Source: Acuticoccus yangtzensis (GTDB lineage Bacteria > Pseudomonadota > Alphaproteobacteria > Rhizobiales > Amorphaceae). Taken from it: a DNA stretch of 64,000 bases. The stretch is from positions 124,001-188,000 of the forward strand of contig NZ_MJUX01000005.1 in the NCBI RefSeq assembly GCF_001927245.1, written 5' to 3'. Positions 52,584 through 63,945 of the stretch are shown in pieces (the first letter of the stretch is position 1; the number at the start of each line of letters is the position of its first letter). The notes beneath the pieces are model-generated. The model worked only from the letters and a program-made list of their open reading frames with translations. It was not told the origin of the DNA and did no database searches. The translations under genes and the position numbers were made by a program.

Positions 52584-53961
52584 TAAAGTCACTCAGGAAC
52601 TCATCATCCTCAAGCGAGTCGAGGACGAGGCGGAGGTCAAGAAGGGCGGGGCCTGGAAGGTGGCGCACGCCGACTTCATGACCGCCATGATGGCCTTCTT
52701 CCTCATCATGTGGCTCGTCAACGCCACGGACGAGGAAATCAAGAAGTCCATCGCCAACTACTTCAACCCGATGAACTTGATGGCCGCGCCGACGGACATG
52801 CGCGGCATCGAGGATCCGACGAAGGATGTCAGCCCTCCCACCGCCGGCGACGAAAACGGCCAGCCCGCGGGCAACCGGCCGATGGGATCGGCTTCGCCCG
52901 GTGAAGGCGGGTCGGCACAGGGCGGCGGCAATGTCGAGGTCGGCAACGAGAACCGCATGGACTCCTCCGGTGTCAACAGCGAGAGCGCCGGCGCCGCCTT
53001 CCACGACCCCTATGCGGTGATGACCTCGGCCGCGGCCGAGATCGCGCCCGAGGATCCGGTCGCGGTGGACGTGCCGCAGTCCAACATCGGCGACACGGGC
53101 GAAACCTCGATGGACGACAGCCCGCGCGATCCGTTCGACCCGGCCTATTGGCAGACGACGTCGCCGAACCCGGCACGTTCGCTGCGGCCGGGCGAACGGG
53201 ACACACCCGGCGCGGTGCCCAACCAGCGCCAGATCGACGCCGCCGACCGCACGCCGACCGACGAGGACGCCGCCAGCGACGAGCCGAACGACGGGGCCCC
53301 GGCGGACCCGTCCCAGACGGCACTCGCGGCCCATTCGGCGCCTCGGCCTCGCCCGTCCGTGGGTCCGCGCTCCTCGCTCGCCGAGGCGGTGCTGGCGATC
53401 TATGGCGATCCGCCCGCGCCTGGGGACGCCGCCGCTGCGCCGGCCTCTCAAGGCCAGCAGCCCGCCGTGCAGGACCAGCCGGTCGACGAAGCCGACCCGC
53501 GCGCGCAGGCCCTCGCCGCAGCGGCGGAGGGGATTGCCGAGGCGCTCTCCGGCAGCGGTGCCGACATCGGCGTGACGGCGGGCGAGACCAGCGTCCTCAT
53601 CTCGCTGACGGACGACGGTCCCTTCTCGATGTTCGCCGTCGGCTCGGCGCGGCCGAACGGGCAGACCGAGGCGCTGTTCGCCCGTGTGGCGCAGGCGCTC
53701 GCCACGCTCGACGGCAACATCGTGGTGCGCGGCCACACGGATGCACGGCCCTTCTCGTCGGGCGCGTCGGACAACTGGATGCTTTCGTTCGAGCGGGCCC
53801 ACGCCACCAAGCAGGCCCTCGTGGCCAACGGGGTGGCTGAAAACCGGATCGCCCGCGTGGAGGGTCTTGCCGACCGCGAGCCGTCCAACCCGGGCGACCC
53901 ATTTGCGGACGAAAATCGCCGCATCGAAATCCTCTATGAGCCCGCCGAGGTGTCTCAGTGA
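52576..53961 (+). CDS. motB: Flagellar motor stator protein MotB
   Basis: A 461-residue stator subunit. The single membrane helix has the proton-carrying Asp in AHADFMTAMMAFFLIMWLV (about 33-51). A ~250-residue Ala/Pro/Asp-rich linker separates it from the OmpA-like peptidoglycan-binding domain (about 335-458), with VVRGHTDARPFSSG, NWMLSFERAHATKQAL and ENRRIEILYEP. The ATG is inside the end of the FliH-like gene (eight-base overlap). Its partner MotA is encoded far upstream; its neighbour MotC acts on the same stator. Confidence 0.94.
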   Translation: MSDKVTQELIILKRVEDEAEVKKGGAWKVAHADFMTAMMAFFLIMWLVNATDEEIKKSIANYFNPMNLMAAPTDMRGIEDPTKDVSPPTAGDENGQPAGNRPMGSASPGEGGSAQGGGNVEVGNENRMDSSGVNSESAGAAFHDPYAVMTSAAAEIAPEDPVAVDVPQSNIGDTGETSMDDSPRDPFDPAYWQTTSPNPARSLRPGERDTPGAVPNQRQIDAADRTPTDEDAASDEPNDGAPADPSQTALAAHSAPRPRPSVGPRSSLAEAVLAIYGDPPAPGDAAAAPASQGQQPAVQDQPVDEADPRAQALAAAAEGIAEALSGSGADIGVTAGETSVLISLTDDGPFSMFAVGSARPNGQTEALFARVAQALATLDGNIVVRGHTDARPFSSGASDNWMLSFERAHATKQALVANGVAENRIARVEGLADREPSNPGDPFADENRRIEILYEPAEVSQ

Positions 53962-56885
53962 ACCGTTTGACGTATCGTCTGGCCCTCACCACGGCCATCG
54001 CGCTCGTGTCCGCCGCGCCCGTCGCGGCGGATTCGGAGCGGCTGAACCTGATGGTCACGCATCCGGGGCACATGTCGTGGGGAACGGGCAACGGCGGGTC
54101 CGACGCGTCCAGACGCGCCGAGACCGGCGCCAAGCCCGGCGCACCGCTGGACCTTCGCCCCGGCGCCCTCGTCCGCGCGATCGCGGGTCAGGTCGCGGGT
54201 CAGGTCGCAGATCGCACTCCGGGCGAGCCGCGCCCGGCAGACGCGGCGGACGCTGCGGACACGCGCACCACGCCTTCATTCGGCGTCGCCTCGGCGGCCG
54301 AGCGGACCGCGCAGCAGGCGGCCCGTCCGCGCATCATCGGGACGGCGGACAGCCATGGGCTGCGCACCGAGCTCGCCCAGCTCCTGACGGATGAGCCGCC
54401 CAAGCCCAAGCGCCGGGACCGTGTTCAGTTCAAGCCGAGCTTCAACATTCGCGCCCGGTCGAACCGGCCGCGTTACGAGACGTCGGAGCCCACCGGTTCA
54501 CGCGGCGCGGAGGGTTCGCCCCTCGGCGCGGCGGGCGTGCGCGTCGTGCCGGGCGCCGGCACTGTGCCGGGCCGTGTCGCGGACGGTCCGTCCGCAGCGC
54601 GCGACGCGGTCTCGACCGCAGGGCGCTCCGGCGTGGGCCGCAGCGGCGTGGCGGGGGCCAACGGCACCGCGGCGCCTGGCGATGCCGCGCCGGGCCGCAC
54701 GGTCGCGGGCCGCGCGGTTCCCGTGCCGCCGCCCGCGCCGCGGCGCGCCACGCCGACCGCGACAACGGTCGCGGCCGCTGCCGCCCCGGCTGCCGCGACC
54801 GTCACGCTGGACGCGGAGGCCGCAATGCTGCCGCTGCGGCCCGACGTGCCGCGCCTCAATCCGCGCCGCGCTCAGACGACCGCCGTCTTGCCCTTCGCCG
54901 ACGCGCTGCCCGAGGTGGTCGTGATCGACGCCGACGCGGCCGGGACGCAGGATCAGGCCGGGTCCACCCCCGTCACCGCCCTCGCCGCCCACAACGGCGG
55001 CTCCGCCACGTCCACAGGGAGCGCATCAGCACAGGAGGGTTCGGCCGATGGCGCGCAAGAGGATCGTTCGCAGGCGCCTTACCGCCCCGCGGCAGAGCCG
55101 TATGATCCGGCGGACACTGACGCGGCTGCTGCGGGCGACACCGCGAGCGGGGCCGGGCCTTCCGGTACCGGCGCGCCACACGGCGCGGGCGCTGACACGA
55201 ACGCTGCGGCGGACGATGGAGCGGCGCAACACGCGGCGGCTGCGCCCGGTGGCGGGTCCGCTCATCTTGGCGATGAGGCGAGCCACCGGACCGGCGCGGC
55301 GCCTTCTGATGCGCACGGCAGCACCGGCGCGGATGCCGCTGACCGCGCGAGCGGAGCTGCGTCCGCGGCAAGCCCGGCCGGGACGCCGCAAGATGACGCC
55401 GGCGGTGCGGGCGGTCCCCCTCCCGCGGCGGCCGACGCCGGGTCGGCCCACGCCGCCGAGGCGGCGGCCGCGGGGAGCGGCGACGACCATGCCGACGGTG
55501 ACGGCGACGGCGACGGAGGAGACGAGCACGCCGAAAGCGCCGATGGCGAAAGCGAAGGCGAAGAGGCGCCCCAACGGGTCGACACCACGCCGATCCCGCC
55601 GGGGCCGACGCCGTTCCAGCTCGTGCGCATGATGACGGCATTGCAGGACGACATCGCCCGCGGCTCCTCCACCGCGCTGCAGGCGCAGCGCGTCCTCTCC
55701 CGCCGCATCGGGGAGCGCTTCCGCGCCTCCGCCCCGCGCGAGTGGGAGGACCCTGCGAACGGTCGCGCCCTCGTCACCTACGGGCTGTCGGGCGGTGACC
55801 CCAGCGTGGTGCGCGACGTGCTGGCCGACGCCTGGCTGACCGAGACCTACATGAGCCTCGCCGCAGGCGCCCTCGCCTTCATGGAAGGCCGCGTCGACGA
55901 CGCCGCGCGCCACTTCGCAGCCGTGCCGGACAGCGACATCGCCCATTCGGTCTTCGGCTCGGTCCGGCTGGCCCAAGCGGCACTCGCCGTCGGCAAGGAC
56001 CGCGCCAAGACGATGGACTATCTCGACGATGCGCGGATGAGCGCGCCGGGAACGCTGGTCGAAGAGGCCGCGCTGCGCCGCGCCATCCTCCTCGCCGCCG
56101 AGAGTGACGATTTTCCGGCCTTCCAGAGCATGGTGAGCCGCTATCTGCGCAAGTTCCGCGGATCGGTCTATGCCGGCAACTTCCGCCGCCGCCTCGCCTC
56201 GGCGCTGACGCACATGAGCTTCATCAACGATCCAAGCGCGATCGAGCGTCTGGCGCCGCTGTTCGAGCCGATGACCGCTGGCGGACGGCAGGAACTCTAC
56301 CTGCTGATCGCCCGCGCGGCGATCGAGAACGGCAGCCACAAGGCGGCGCAGACCGCCGCGACCCGCGTACTCGACACCGCCGGGGAAGGCTCGCTCGACT
56401 ATAACAGGGCCGAGCTCTACCGCGCGGCGGCGGAGGTGGTGGACACCGGCAAGCTGGAGGACGCCACCAAAGAGCTGGAGCGCCTCAGCAAGGCGGCCGA
56501 GTTGCCGGAAGACGACCGCGCCATCCTGGCCGCCGCGCTGACCTTGTCGAAGAGCGTGGCCACCCTGCCCGGCCCCGCTTACGACGACGACATGGCCGCC
56601 CCGATGCTGAGCGGCCACACTTCGGCGGATACCGCCCCGGCGGACGTCTCCGGCGCGGATGATCCGCTGGCCGGAGCGCTGGACGGGACGACCGGCGGGG
56701 CGATGAGCGCCGGCGGCCCGGCGGGCGCGGATGGTGGAGGCGTGGTGCCGTCCACCGCCGCCGCGGCCGTCTCTCCCGACGAGGCGGCTGACCCGGACGA
56801 TCCGCTCGGGCCGCCCCTGGATGTCGAACGGCGCGTTGCCGACGCCGTCTCCTCGATTGATGCCCTATTGGAGAATTCGCAATGA
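53958..56885 (+). CDS. motC: MotC-like periplasmic motor protein with very large low-complexity insertion
   Basis: A 975-residue exported protein. Signal peptide (about 1-24), then about 520 residues of Ala/Gly/Asp/Pro/Thr-rich low-complexity sequence (roughly 30-545), then a helical-repeat C-terminal part (about 550-870) that matches MotC: PPGPTPFQLVRMMTALQDDI, EDPANGRALVTYGLSGGDPSVV and FRGSVYAGNFRRRLA. A second low-complexity tail follows. Rhizobial MotC is usually near 430 residues, so the protein is more than doubled by the insertion. MotC binds the MotB periplasmic domain and controls torque. Its start GTG overlaps the motB stop, and its stop overlaps the fliK start. Confidence 0.88.
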   Translation: MNRLTYRLALTTAIALVSAAPVAADSERLNLMVTHPGHMSWGTGNGGSDASRRAETGAKPGAPLDLRPGALVRAIAGQVAGQVADRTPGEPRPADAADAADTRTTPSFGVASAAERTAQQAARPRIIGTADSHGLRTELAQLLTDEPPKPKRRDRVQFKPSFNIRARSNRPRYETSEPTGSRGAEGSPLGAAGVRVVPGAGTVPGRVADGPSAARDAVSTAGRSGVGRSGVAGANGTAAPGDAAPGRTVAGRAVPVPPPAPRRATPTATTVAAAAAPAAATVTLDAEAAMLPLRPDVPRLNPRRAQTTAVLPFADALPEVVVIDADAAGTQDQAGSTPVTALAAHNGGSATSTGSASAQEGSADGAQEDRSQAPYRPAAEPYDPADTDAAAAGDTASGAGPSGTGAPHGAGADTNAAADDGAAQHAAAAPGGGSAHLGDEASHRTGAAPSDAHGSTGADAADRASGAASAASPAGTPQDDAGGAGGPPPAAADAGSAHAAEAAAAGSGDDHADGDGDGDGGDEHAESADGESEGEEAPQRVDTTPIPPGPTPFQLVRMMTALQDDIARGSSTALQAQRVLSRRIGERFRASAPREWEDPANGRALVTYGLSGGDPSVVRDVLADAWLTETYMSLAAGALAFMEGRVDDAARHFAAVPDSDIAHSVFGSVRLAQAALAVGKDRAKTMDYLDDARMSAPGTLVEEAALRRAILLAAESDDFPAFQSMVSRYLRKFRGSVYAGNFRRRLASALTHMSFINDPSAIERLAPLFEPMTAGGRQELYLLIARAAIENGSHKAAQTAATRVLDTAGEGSLDYNRAELYRAAAEVVDTGKLEDATKELERLSKAAELPEDDRAILAAALTLSKSVATLPGPAYDDDMAAPMLSGHTSADTAPADVSGADDPLAGALDGTTGGAMSAGGPAGADGGGVVPSTAAAAVSPDEAADPDDPLGPPLDVERRVADAVSSIDALLENSQ

Positions 56886-58630
56886 CCCGGATTGGCGCAG
56901 AGTCGTCTCTCTCGGCCCCGCACCTCGGTCCGCAGCGTCAGGACCAGGCCGGGCCGGGTTTCTCGCTCGCCTTCCAGCAGGCGATCGCCGCCGCCCTCGG
57001 CGAGGAGCTGGCCGCCGGCGCCGGTCCGGCGGCCGATGCCGAGCCGGATCCGGCACTGGGTGCCGGTCGCAAGGGGCGCGGTGAGCCGGGCAAGGCCACG
57101 CACCTGGAAGCGGAGGCCAAGCGCGCCGGAGAAGCCGGTTCGCGCATCGACATCTCGGACCTGCTGCTCACCCCGCGCCGCGCGGCCACCGGTGAGACGG
57201 GCGAGCGAACGCCGCGCGCGAATGCGGTGGACGCCCTCGCCAAGATCACGGCGCGGCTCGATGAACGTTACGGCACGCTGAGCCGCATCCGCGACGGACG
57301 CGAGGCGGCCGACCCGTCACGAGCCGACGTTCATCACGGTGCGTTCGGCCCGTTCGACGGCGACCCGGACGCGGTGGCGGGCGGCGATCAGCCCCGCACG
57401 CCCGGCCGCGCCCCCTCTCCGCAGGCGTTGGAGCGGCCGGCGGAACGCGCAAGGGAGATGCGCGCCGCCGAGACGCCGAACGTCGCTGGCGCCGCCGCGG
57501 CCGCGGCCGCATCGGCCGAGACTGCCGCCCGCGCCGCCGCACCGCGTCTGGACCCGGTGCAGGAGGCGCGCACCACCGTGCGGGAGCGCTTGCGGACCAT
57601 GACCGGCAGCGCCGCCAATGACGCACGAACGCTGACCGGCCCCGGTGAGGCCACGATGCCCGGCGCAGAAGGCCGCGCCGCCGCGAAGGACGGGCCGCTC
57701 ACCGCCGACATGCGCCTTCGCACGATGGCGAGTGTGCGCGCCGTCGACCAGGCGCTGAGGGCCGGGCCGGTGGCGGCTGAGGCCGAAACCGCGTCGCCCG
57801 CGGCGAAGGCCGAACCGCGACAGCAGGCGGAACGGGGCGCGTCTCACGATGCGCCCGGCCGGCCGCATCTGAGCCGCGCCGAGATGATCGGCAACGTGAC
57901 CCCCTACGCTGCCGACGACCTCGCCGCCGAGCAGCGCCGCCGCATGCCCGCCTTCCGCGCCGAAGAGCGCCACGCCGCGTCCGAGCAGCTCAACACCACC
58001 GTGACCCGGCGCGAGACACATTTCGCTCCCGTCATGATGCCGCAGCGCTCCGGCGGCCTGCCGTTGGGCCAGTCGATCGGCATCGACACTGCCCCGCCGA
58101 TGGACGACAGCGGCGGCACTCCGGCCGATGGGCGCTTGGCGACGGACCAGCTCGGCCGCCTGATCGAGCGGACCCTGCCCGAGCTGCGGGCGGCGCTGGA
58201 CGGGCGCGCACCGTCGCAGATGCAGGCCGCCAGCCAGGTCGCCAAGGCTCAGCCGCCGCAATCGGCCGGGCCTGTGCGGGTGGTTGAGATCCAGCTTCAG
58301 CCCGCAGCGCTCGGCAGTCTCACGGTGACGATGCGCCTCTCCGGGTCCGGGCTCAAAGTCAGCGTCGTGGCGAGCGTGAAGGAGACCGCGGCCCGCCTCA
58401 GCGAAGACCGCTCCGAGTTGACGCAGCTCATCCGGCGCGCCGGATACGAGGCGAGCGAAATCACCGTCGAGGCGGCGAGTGCACCCAGCGGTGGCGGTGA
58501 GGGCGAAGGCGACGCCTCGACTGGCGGCGGCGGTCGTCGCGGCGGCTTCTTCTACACGCCGGACGACGAGCCCGCCCCGCCACGCGGGACGGTGACCGAG
58601 ACGCGCACCAGCCGCAGCGTCAACGTCTGA
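56882..58630 (+). CDS. fliK: Flagellar hook-length control protein FliK
   Basis: A 582-residue ruler protein. The first ~440 residues are Ala/Arg/Glu-rich and low in complexity, as usual for the ruler part. The C-terminal FliK domain (about 465-545) is clear, with EIQLQPAALGSLTVTMRLSG followed by LKVSVVASVKETAARLSEDRSEL, which engages FlhB to switch export specificity. A Gly/Asp-rich tail ends the protein. It is the last gene of the fliF group and overlaps motC by four bases. Confidence 0.92.
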   Translation: MTRIGAESSLSAPHLGPQRQDQAGPGFSLAFQQAIAAALGEELAAGAGPAADAEPDPALGAGRKGRGEPGKATHLEAEAKRAGEAGSRIDISDLLLTPRRAATGETGERTPRANAVDALAKITARLDERYGTLSRIRDGREAADPSRADVHHGAFGPFDGDPDAVAGGDQPRTPGRAPSPQALERPAERAREMRAAETPNVAGAAAAAAASAETAARAAAPRLDPVQEARTTVRERLRTMTGSAANDARTLTGPGEATMPGAEGRAAAKDGPLTADMRLRTMASVRAVDQALRAGPVAAEAETASPAAKAEPRQQAERGASHDAPGRPHLSRAEMIGNVTPYAADDLAAEQRRRMPAFRAEERHAASEQLNTTVTRRETHFAPVMMPQRSGGLPLGQSIGIDTAPPMDDSGGTPADGRLATDQLGRLIERTLPELRAALDGRAPSQMQAASQVAKAQPPQSAGPVRVVEIQLQPAALGSLTVTMRLSGSGLKVSVVASVKETAARLSEDRSELTQLIRRAGYEASEITVEAASAPSGGGEGEGDASTGGGGRRGGFFYTPDDEPAPPRGTVTETRTSRSVNV

Positions 58631-58836
58631 TCGGACGGCGCCACCGGTCGCGGGCCGATGGGGCGAGGCGGCGGCCGCAGTGGACGCAGGTGAAGGCCGG
58701 GCGGGTAACGGCACGCCGGGGACGACGGCGCGAAGACGGGTAGGCGGCGGGCATGCACCGTGCGAGCATGACGCCGCGCCGACCGGCCGGCCATCGGCCC
58801 GGCCAATCGCTGACCTCCCGACCCACGGCTGACATC

Positions 58837-59445
58837 ATGACCGACCGCGCCGCCCTCCTCGCCGATCCGCGCCTTCCGGGGCGCTGCCTCGCCTGCCTGG
58901 CACATGACGTCCTGCCGATGACCGAGAAGAGCGTCGCCGCCGGCAACAAGATCTTCGGCGCCGCGCTCCTCGAAAAGGCGGATCTCTCCACTGCCTTCGT
59001 CGCCACGAACAACGAGATCGAGAACCCGCTCTGGCACGGCGAGGTGCATCTCCTCAAAACCGTGCGCGAAGACCCGGTGCTGTCGCGTCGTGCGCCGACC
59101 GACTTCGTGTTCCTGTCGACGCACGAGCCGTGCCCCATGTGCCTCGCCGCGATCACATGGGCCGGCTACGACACCATCACCTATTTCTTCACCTACGAAG
59201 ACAGCCGCGACGCCTTTTCCATCCCGCACGATCTCAAGATCATGGCCGAGGTGTTCGGCGTAGCGGACGGCGCCTACCGCCAGGACAACGCCTTCTGGAG
59301 CGCCCGCAGCATCATGGACCTCGCCGCCGCCGTGCCCGAGGCGCAGGCGCTGGAGGCCGAGGCCGAGGCGATCCGCACCCGCTACGCCGCCCTGTCGGAC
59401 CAGTACCAGGCGAACAAATCCGGCAACGCGATCCCGCTCGCCTGA
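58837..59445 (+). CDS. Nucleoside/cytidine-deaminase-family protein
   Basis: A 202-residue zinc-dependent deaminase of the CMP/dCMP/guanine deaminase fold. Zinc ligands and catalytic Glu are visible as HGEVHLLK and PCPMCLAAI. The middle (YDTITYFFTYEDSRDAFSIPHDLKIMAEVFG) and C-terminal helix extend beyond the TadA core. The ATG at 58837 begins MTDRAALLADPRL; upstream codons are Arg/Pro-rich. It stands between fliK and purL with gaps on both sides. Substrate not determined; a tRNA-editing role is less likely because the C-terminus differs from TadA. Confidence 0.87.
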   Translation: MTDRAALLADPRLPGRCLACLAHDVLPMTEKSVAAGNKIFGAALLEKADLSTAFVATNNEIENPLWHGEVHLLKTVREDPVLSRRAPTDFVFLSTHEPCPMCLAAITWAGYDTITYFFTYEDSRDAFSIPHDLKIMAEVFGVADGAYRQDNAFWSARSIMDLAAAVPEAQALEAEAEAIRTRYAALSDQYQANKSGNAIPLA

Positions 59446-59579
59446 AGCGCCCAGCGGCCGCCCCTTTTGGCGGGACAAGCGGCACGGATCGGCGCGCGCG
59501 ACCCTGCCACCGCGCGCCCCGGACTTGACGGGCCGTGCGCTGCGGCCTAGGGGCGGCCGGGTGCCAAATGGGGGACAGA

Positions 59580-61760
<2,181 letters not shown>

Positions 61761-61823
61761 CGCGGCATTTGTCTCGGCCGCCGCGGGGCTTTATCGTGGA
61801 CGGCCAAGCGACGGAGAACCAAT

Positions 61824-62060
61824 ATGGCGATGGACGCCCACGAGATCGAACGCCTCATCCGCGAGGCGTTGCCCGACGCGACGGTGGAGATCCGCGATCT
61901 CGCCGGCGACGGCGATCATTATGCGGCGGTTGTGGTCTCCGAATCCTTCCGCGGCAAGACGCGCGTGATGCAGCACAAGATCGTCTACGACGCCCTGAAG
62001 GGCCGCATGGGGGGCGAGCTTCACGCCCTCGCTTTGCAGACCTCCGCCCCGCAGACCTGA
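61824..62060 (+). CDS. bolA: BolA-family protein
   Basis: A 78-residue BolA-fold protein beginning MAMDAHEIERLIREALPDAT, with the conserved DLAGDGDHYAAVVVSESF and VMQHKIVYDALKGRMG. BolA proteins form a 2Fe-2S-bridged complex with monothiol (CGFS) glutaredoxins, and here the grxD gene follows. GGAGAA lies upstream. It is 63 bases after purL, so it may be co-transcribed with it. Confidence 0.94.
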   Translation: MAMDAHEIERLIREALPDATVEIRDLAGDGDHYAAVVVSESFRGKTRVMQHKIVYDALKGRMGGELHALALQTSAPQT

Positions 62061-62334
62061 CGCCCTGCGCGCGATCCCACCACCGAGCGCATCGCCCGGC
62101 TGGCGCGCCGCCCTGCTGGTGCAGTTTGCATATTGCACCAGCGCCGCGGCCACTTACCTGACTGCAGACTCGGAGCCGGCCCAGGACCTGGCACGACGCC
62201 GCGCTTGCCCGCGGCGCAGCCGCCTCGCAAGACGTTTGCTACCACACGTTTCGGGATGATAAATTGCGGCCAGTCCGCCAGGGACGGCCCGGCAACCCGG
62301 TGGTTTTCACCCCCACACGCGACAGGATGAACCT
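62061..62334. other. bolA-grxD intergenic region
   Basis: 274 bases with a 9-bp inverted repeat at 62115-62142 and an AT-richer segment near 62237-62270 that could hold a grxD promoter. No small gene is evident. Confidence 0.4.
62115..62142. promoter_or_regulatory. GCTGGTGCA inverted repeat between bolA and grxD
   Basis: GCTGGTGCA (62115-62123) is a perfect reverse complement of TGCACCAGC (62134-62142), separated by a ten-base, AT-rich spacer. It could be an operator for a dimeric regulator or a hairpin at the end of the bolA transcript. No T-run follows. Confidence 0.4.
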
Positions 62335-62673
62335 ATGAGCGACGCAAAGACGACGATCGACAACGCCGTGAAGTCCAACGACGTGATGCTCTTCATGAAG
62401 GGCACCAAGCAGTTCCCGCAGTGCGGGTTCTCCGGCCAGGTCGTGCAGATCCTCGACTATCTCGGCGTCGAATACACCACGATGAACGTTCTGGAAGACG
62501 ACGCCATCCGCAACGGCATCAAGGATTATTCCAACTGGCCGACCATCCCCCAGCTTTATGTGAAGGGTGAGTTCATCGGCGGCTGCGACATCATCCGCGA
62601 GATGTTCCAGGCGGGCGAGTTGCAGACGCACATGAGCGAGAACGGCATCGCCCTGCGCGACACGGCCGCCTGA
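62335..62673 (+). CDS. grxD: Monothiol glutaredoxin (CGFS type), Grx4 family
   Basis: A 112-residue monothiol glutaredoxin. The active site is [10 protein letters not shown], with the glutathione- and cluster-binding residues in [24 protein letters not shown] glutaredoxins carry 2Fe-2S clusters and work with BolA in cluster transfer and iron regulation; the bolA gene is just upstream. AGGAT precedes the ATG. Confidence 0.96.
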   Translation: MSDAKTTIDNAVKSNDVMLFMKGTKQFPQCGFSGQVVQILDYLGVEYTTMNVLEDDAIRNGIKDYSNWPTIPQLYVKGEFIGGCDIIREMFQAGELQTHMSENGIALRDTAA

Positions 62674-63027
62674 GGCCGCGCGTCCGACGACGCGGCGCGG
62701 GGGGACGGGCCGGAAGCGCACCTGCGCATCATCCGTGACTGCCGGTCGGGCGGACGCGTGCCGCTCGGCGGGATGCGGTGACGCCGGTGCAGAGCGGCCG
62801 ACGGTCGTCCGCCGGCCCGCTGCGTCCCGGCGCGCCGGGTCCGGCCGTTCGGCAGCGTTGGGTTCGGACGAATGATCCGGCTGCTGGTCTGCGCCCCGGG
62901 CCGGCGCCCATTCTGAACCTCTAGCCCGGCATCGCCTGGCCGCCTTTTCAACCGCGCACCGCTCGCCGGTGCCCTTCAACCGCGGCGCTGGCCGCCTGGT
63001 GCTGCGCCCGTCGGCACCGGCCGAGCG
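62674..63027. other. Intergenic region before the sulfotransferase-like gene
   Basis: 354 bases of GC-rich sequence with no credible gene, hairpin or repeat. Confidence 0.35.
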
Positions 63028-63945
63028 GTGCCGATCGCACGAGACTCCGCGTTGACGCATTCCTGGCCGCCCTCCCCGCTGCGGGACGATCTGTCCCGCC
63101 GAGGCATCCACGTGTGCCCCATGTTCCACGTCGGCCGCTGTGGCAGCACCGTCTTGCAGACCATGTTGCTGAAATCGGGCAGCGTCTTCGCCGACACCGA
63201 GATCTACGGCATCCACACCCGCGAGCAGGCGGCGGCCACCGGCGAAAGCGCCCCCGCCGGCGACCCCACAGCGGCGGCCGAAGCGTTCACGACGTCGCGC
63301 ATCACGCGGCAGACGCAGGGCCTCGGCGAGGGCGTTCCCTATGTCTACGAGGTCAAGTTTCTGCCCTCCCTCGACATGGCGCACTTCGGGACGGGTCTTC
63401 CGGGCTATCTCGATTTCACCGAGCACCAGTTCGGAACCGAGCGGGCCATCGTACTCAGCCGGCGCAATATCCTGCGCCGCATCGTCTCCACACAGATCGC
63501 CGTGCGTCGCGGTCGCTTCTTCGATCAGCGCGGCAGCACGGTCGAGCTGCCCGAGATCACGCTGCCCCTCAGCGGATTGACGCTCGGCCACGCCACGTTC
63601 GGACTGGTCGACCTCATCGACACGATCGCGAACGGTTACCGGACGTTGCACGCAGAGCTGGAGTCGCGCGGCTACACCGTGCTCGAGCTGACCTACGAGG
63701 ACCATATCGAGAGCGATCCGCGCGTCGCCTTCGAGAGGGTCTGCCACTTCCTGGGCCGGCCCGCGCTTGCCGTCACGCCGGCTTATCAGCGCATCAACAC
63801 GGCGCCTCTCAGCCGAACGCTTCGCAATTTCGACGACGTCGCGAACGCCCTCGCGGATACGCCCCATGCGTGGATGCTGGGCGAAACCGCGACGTCTGGC
63901 GCAGCGACCGACCGCGCCGGAACCGCCCCCGTCCATCCGGCCTGA
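63028..63945 (+). CDS. Sulfotransferase-fold protein
   Basis: A 305-residue protein with a P-loop-like PAPS-binding motif FHVGRCGSTVLQTML (about 33-47), a second block (VLSRRNILRRIVSTQIAV) matching the 3'-phosphate-binding arginine/serine region, and LTYEDHIESDPRVAFERVCHFLG, a typical sulfotransferase-family segment. It transfers sulfuryl groups to an unknown acceptor, possibly a surface saccharide. The start is uncertain: a GTG at 63028 gives eight further residues beyond a TTG at 63052. It stands alone at the edge of the window. Confidence 0.8.
   Translation: MPIARDSALTHSWPPSPLRDDLSRRGIHVCPMFHVGRCGSTVLQTMLLKSGSVFADTEIYGIHTREQAAATGESAPAGDPTAAAEAFTTSRITRQTQGLGEGVPYVYEVKFLPSLDMAHFGTGLPGYLDFTEHQFGTERAIVLSRRNILRRIVSTQIAVRRGRFFDQRGSTVELPEITLPLSGLTLGHATFGLVDLIDTIANGYRTLHAELESRGYTVLELTYEDHIESDPRVAFERVCHFLGRPALAVTPAYQRINTAPLSRTLRNFDDVANALADTPHAWMLGETATSGAATDRAGTAPVHPA

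Noticed and set aside
54045-55600. Several opposite-strand and alternative-frame ORFs in motC
   Set aside because: Arg/Pro/Ala-rich shadows arising from low-complexity GC-rich codons.
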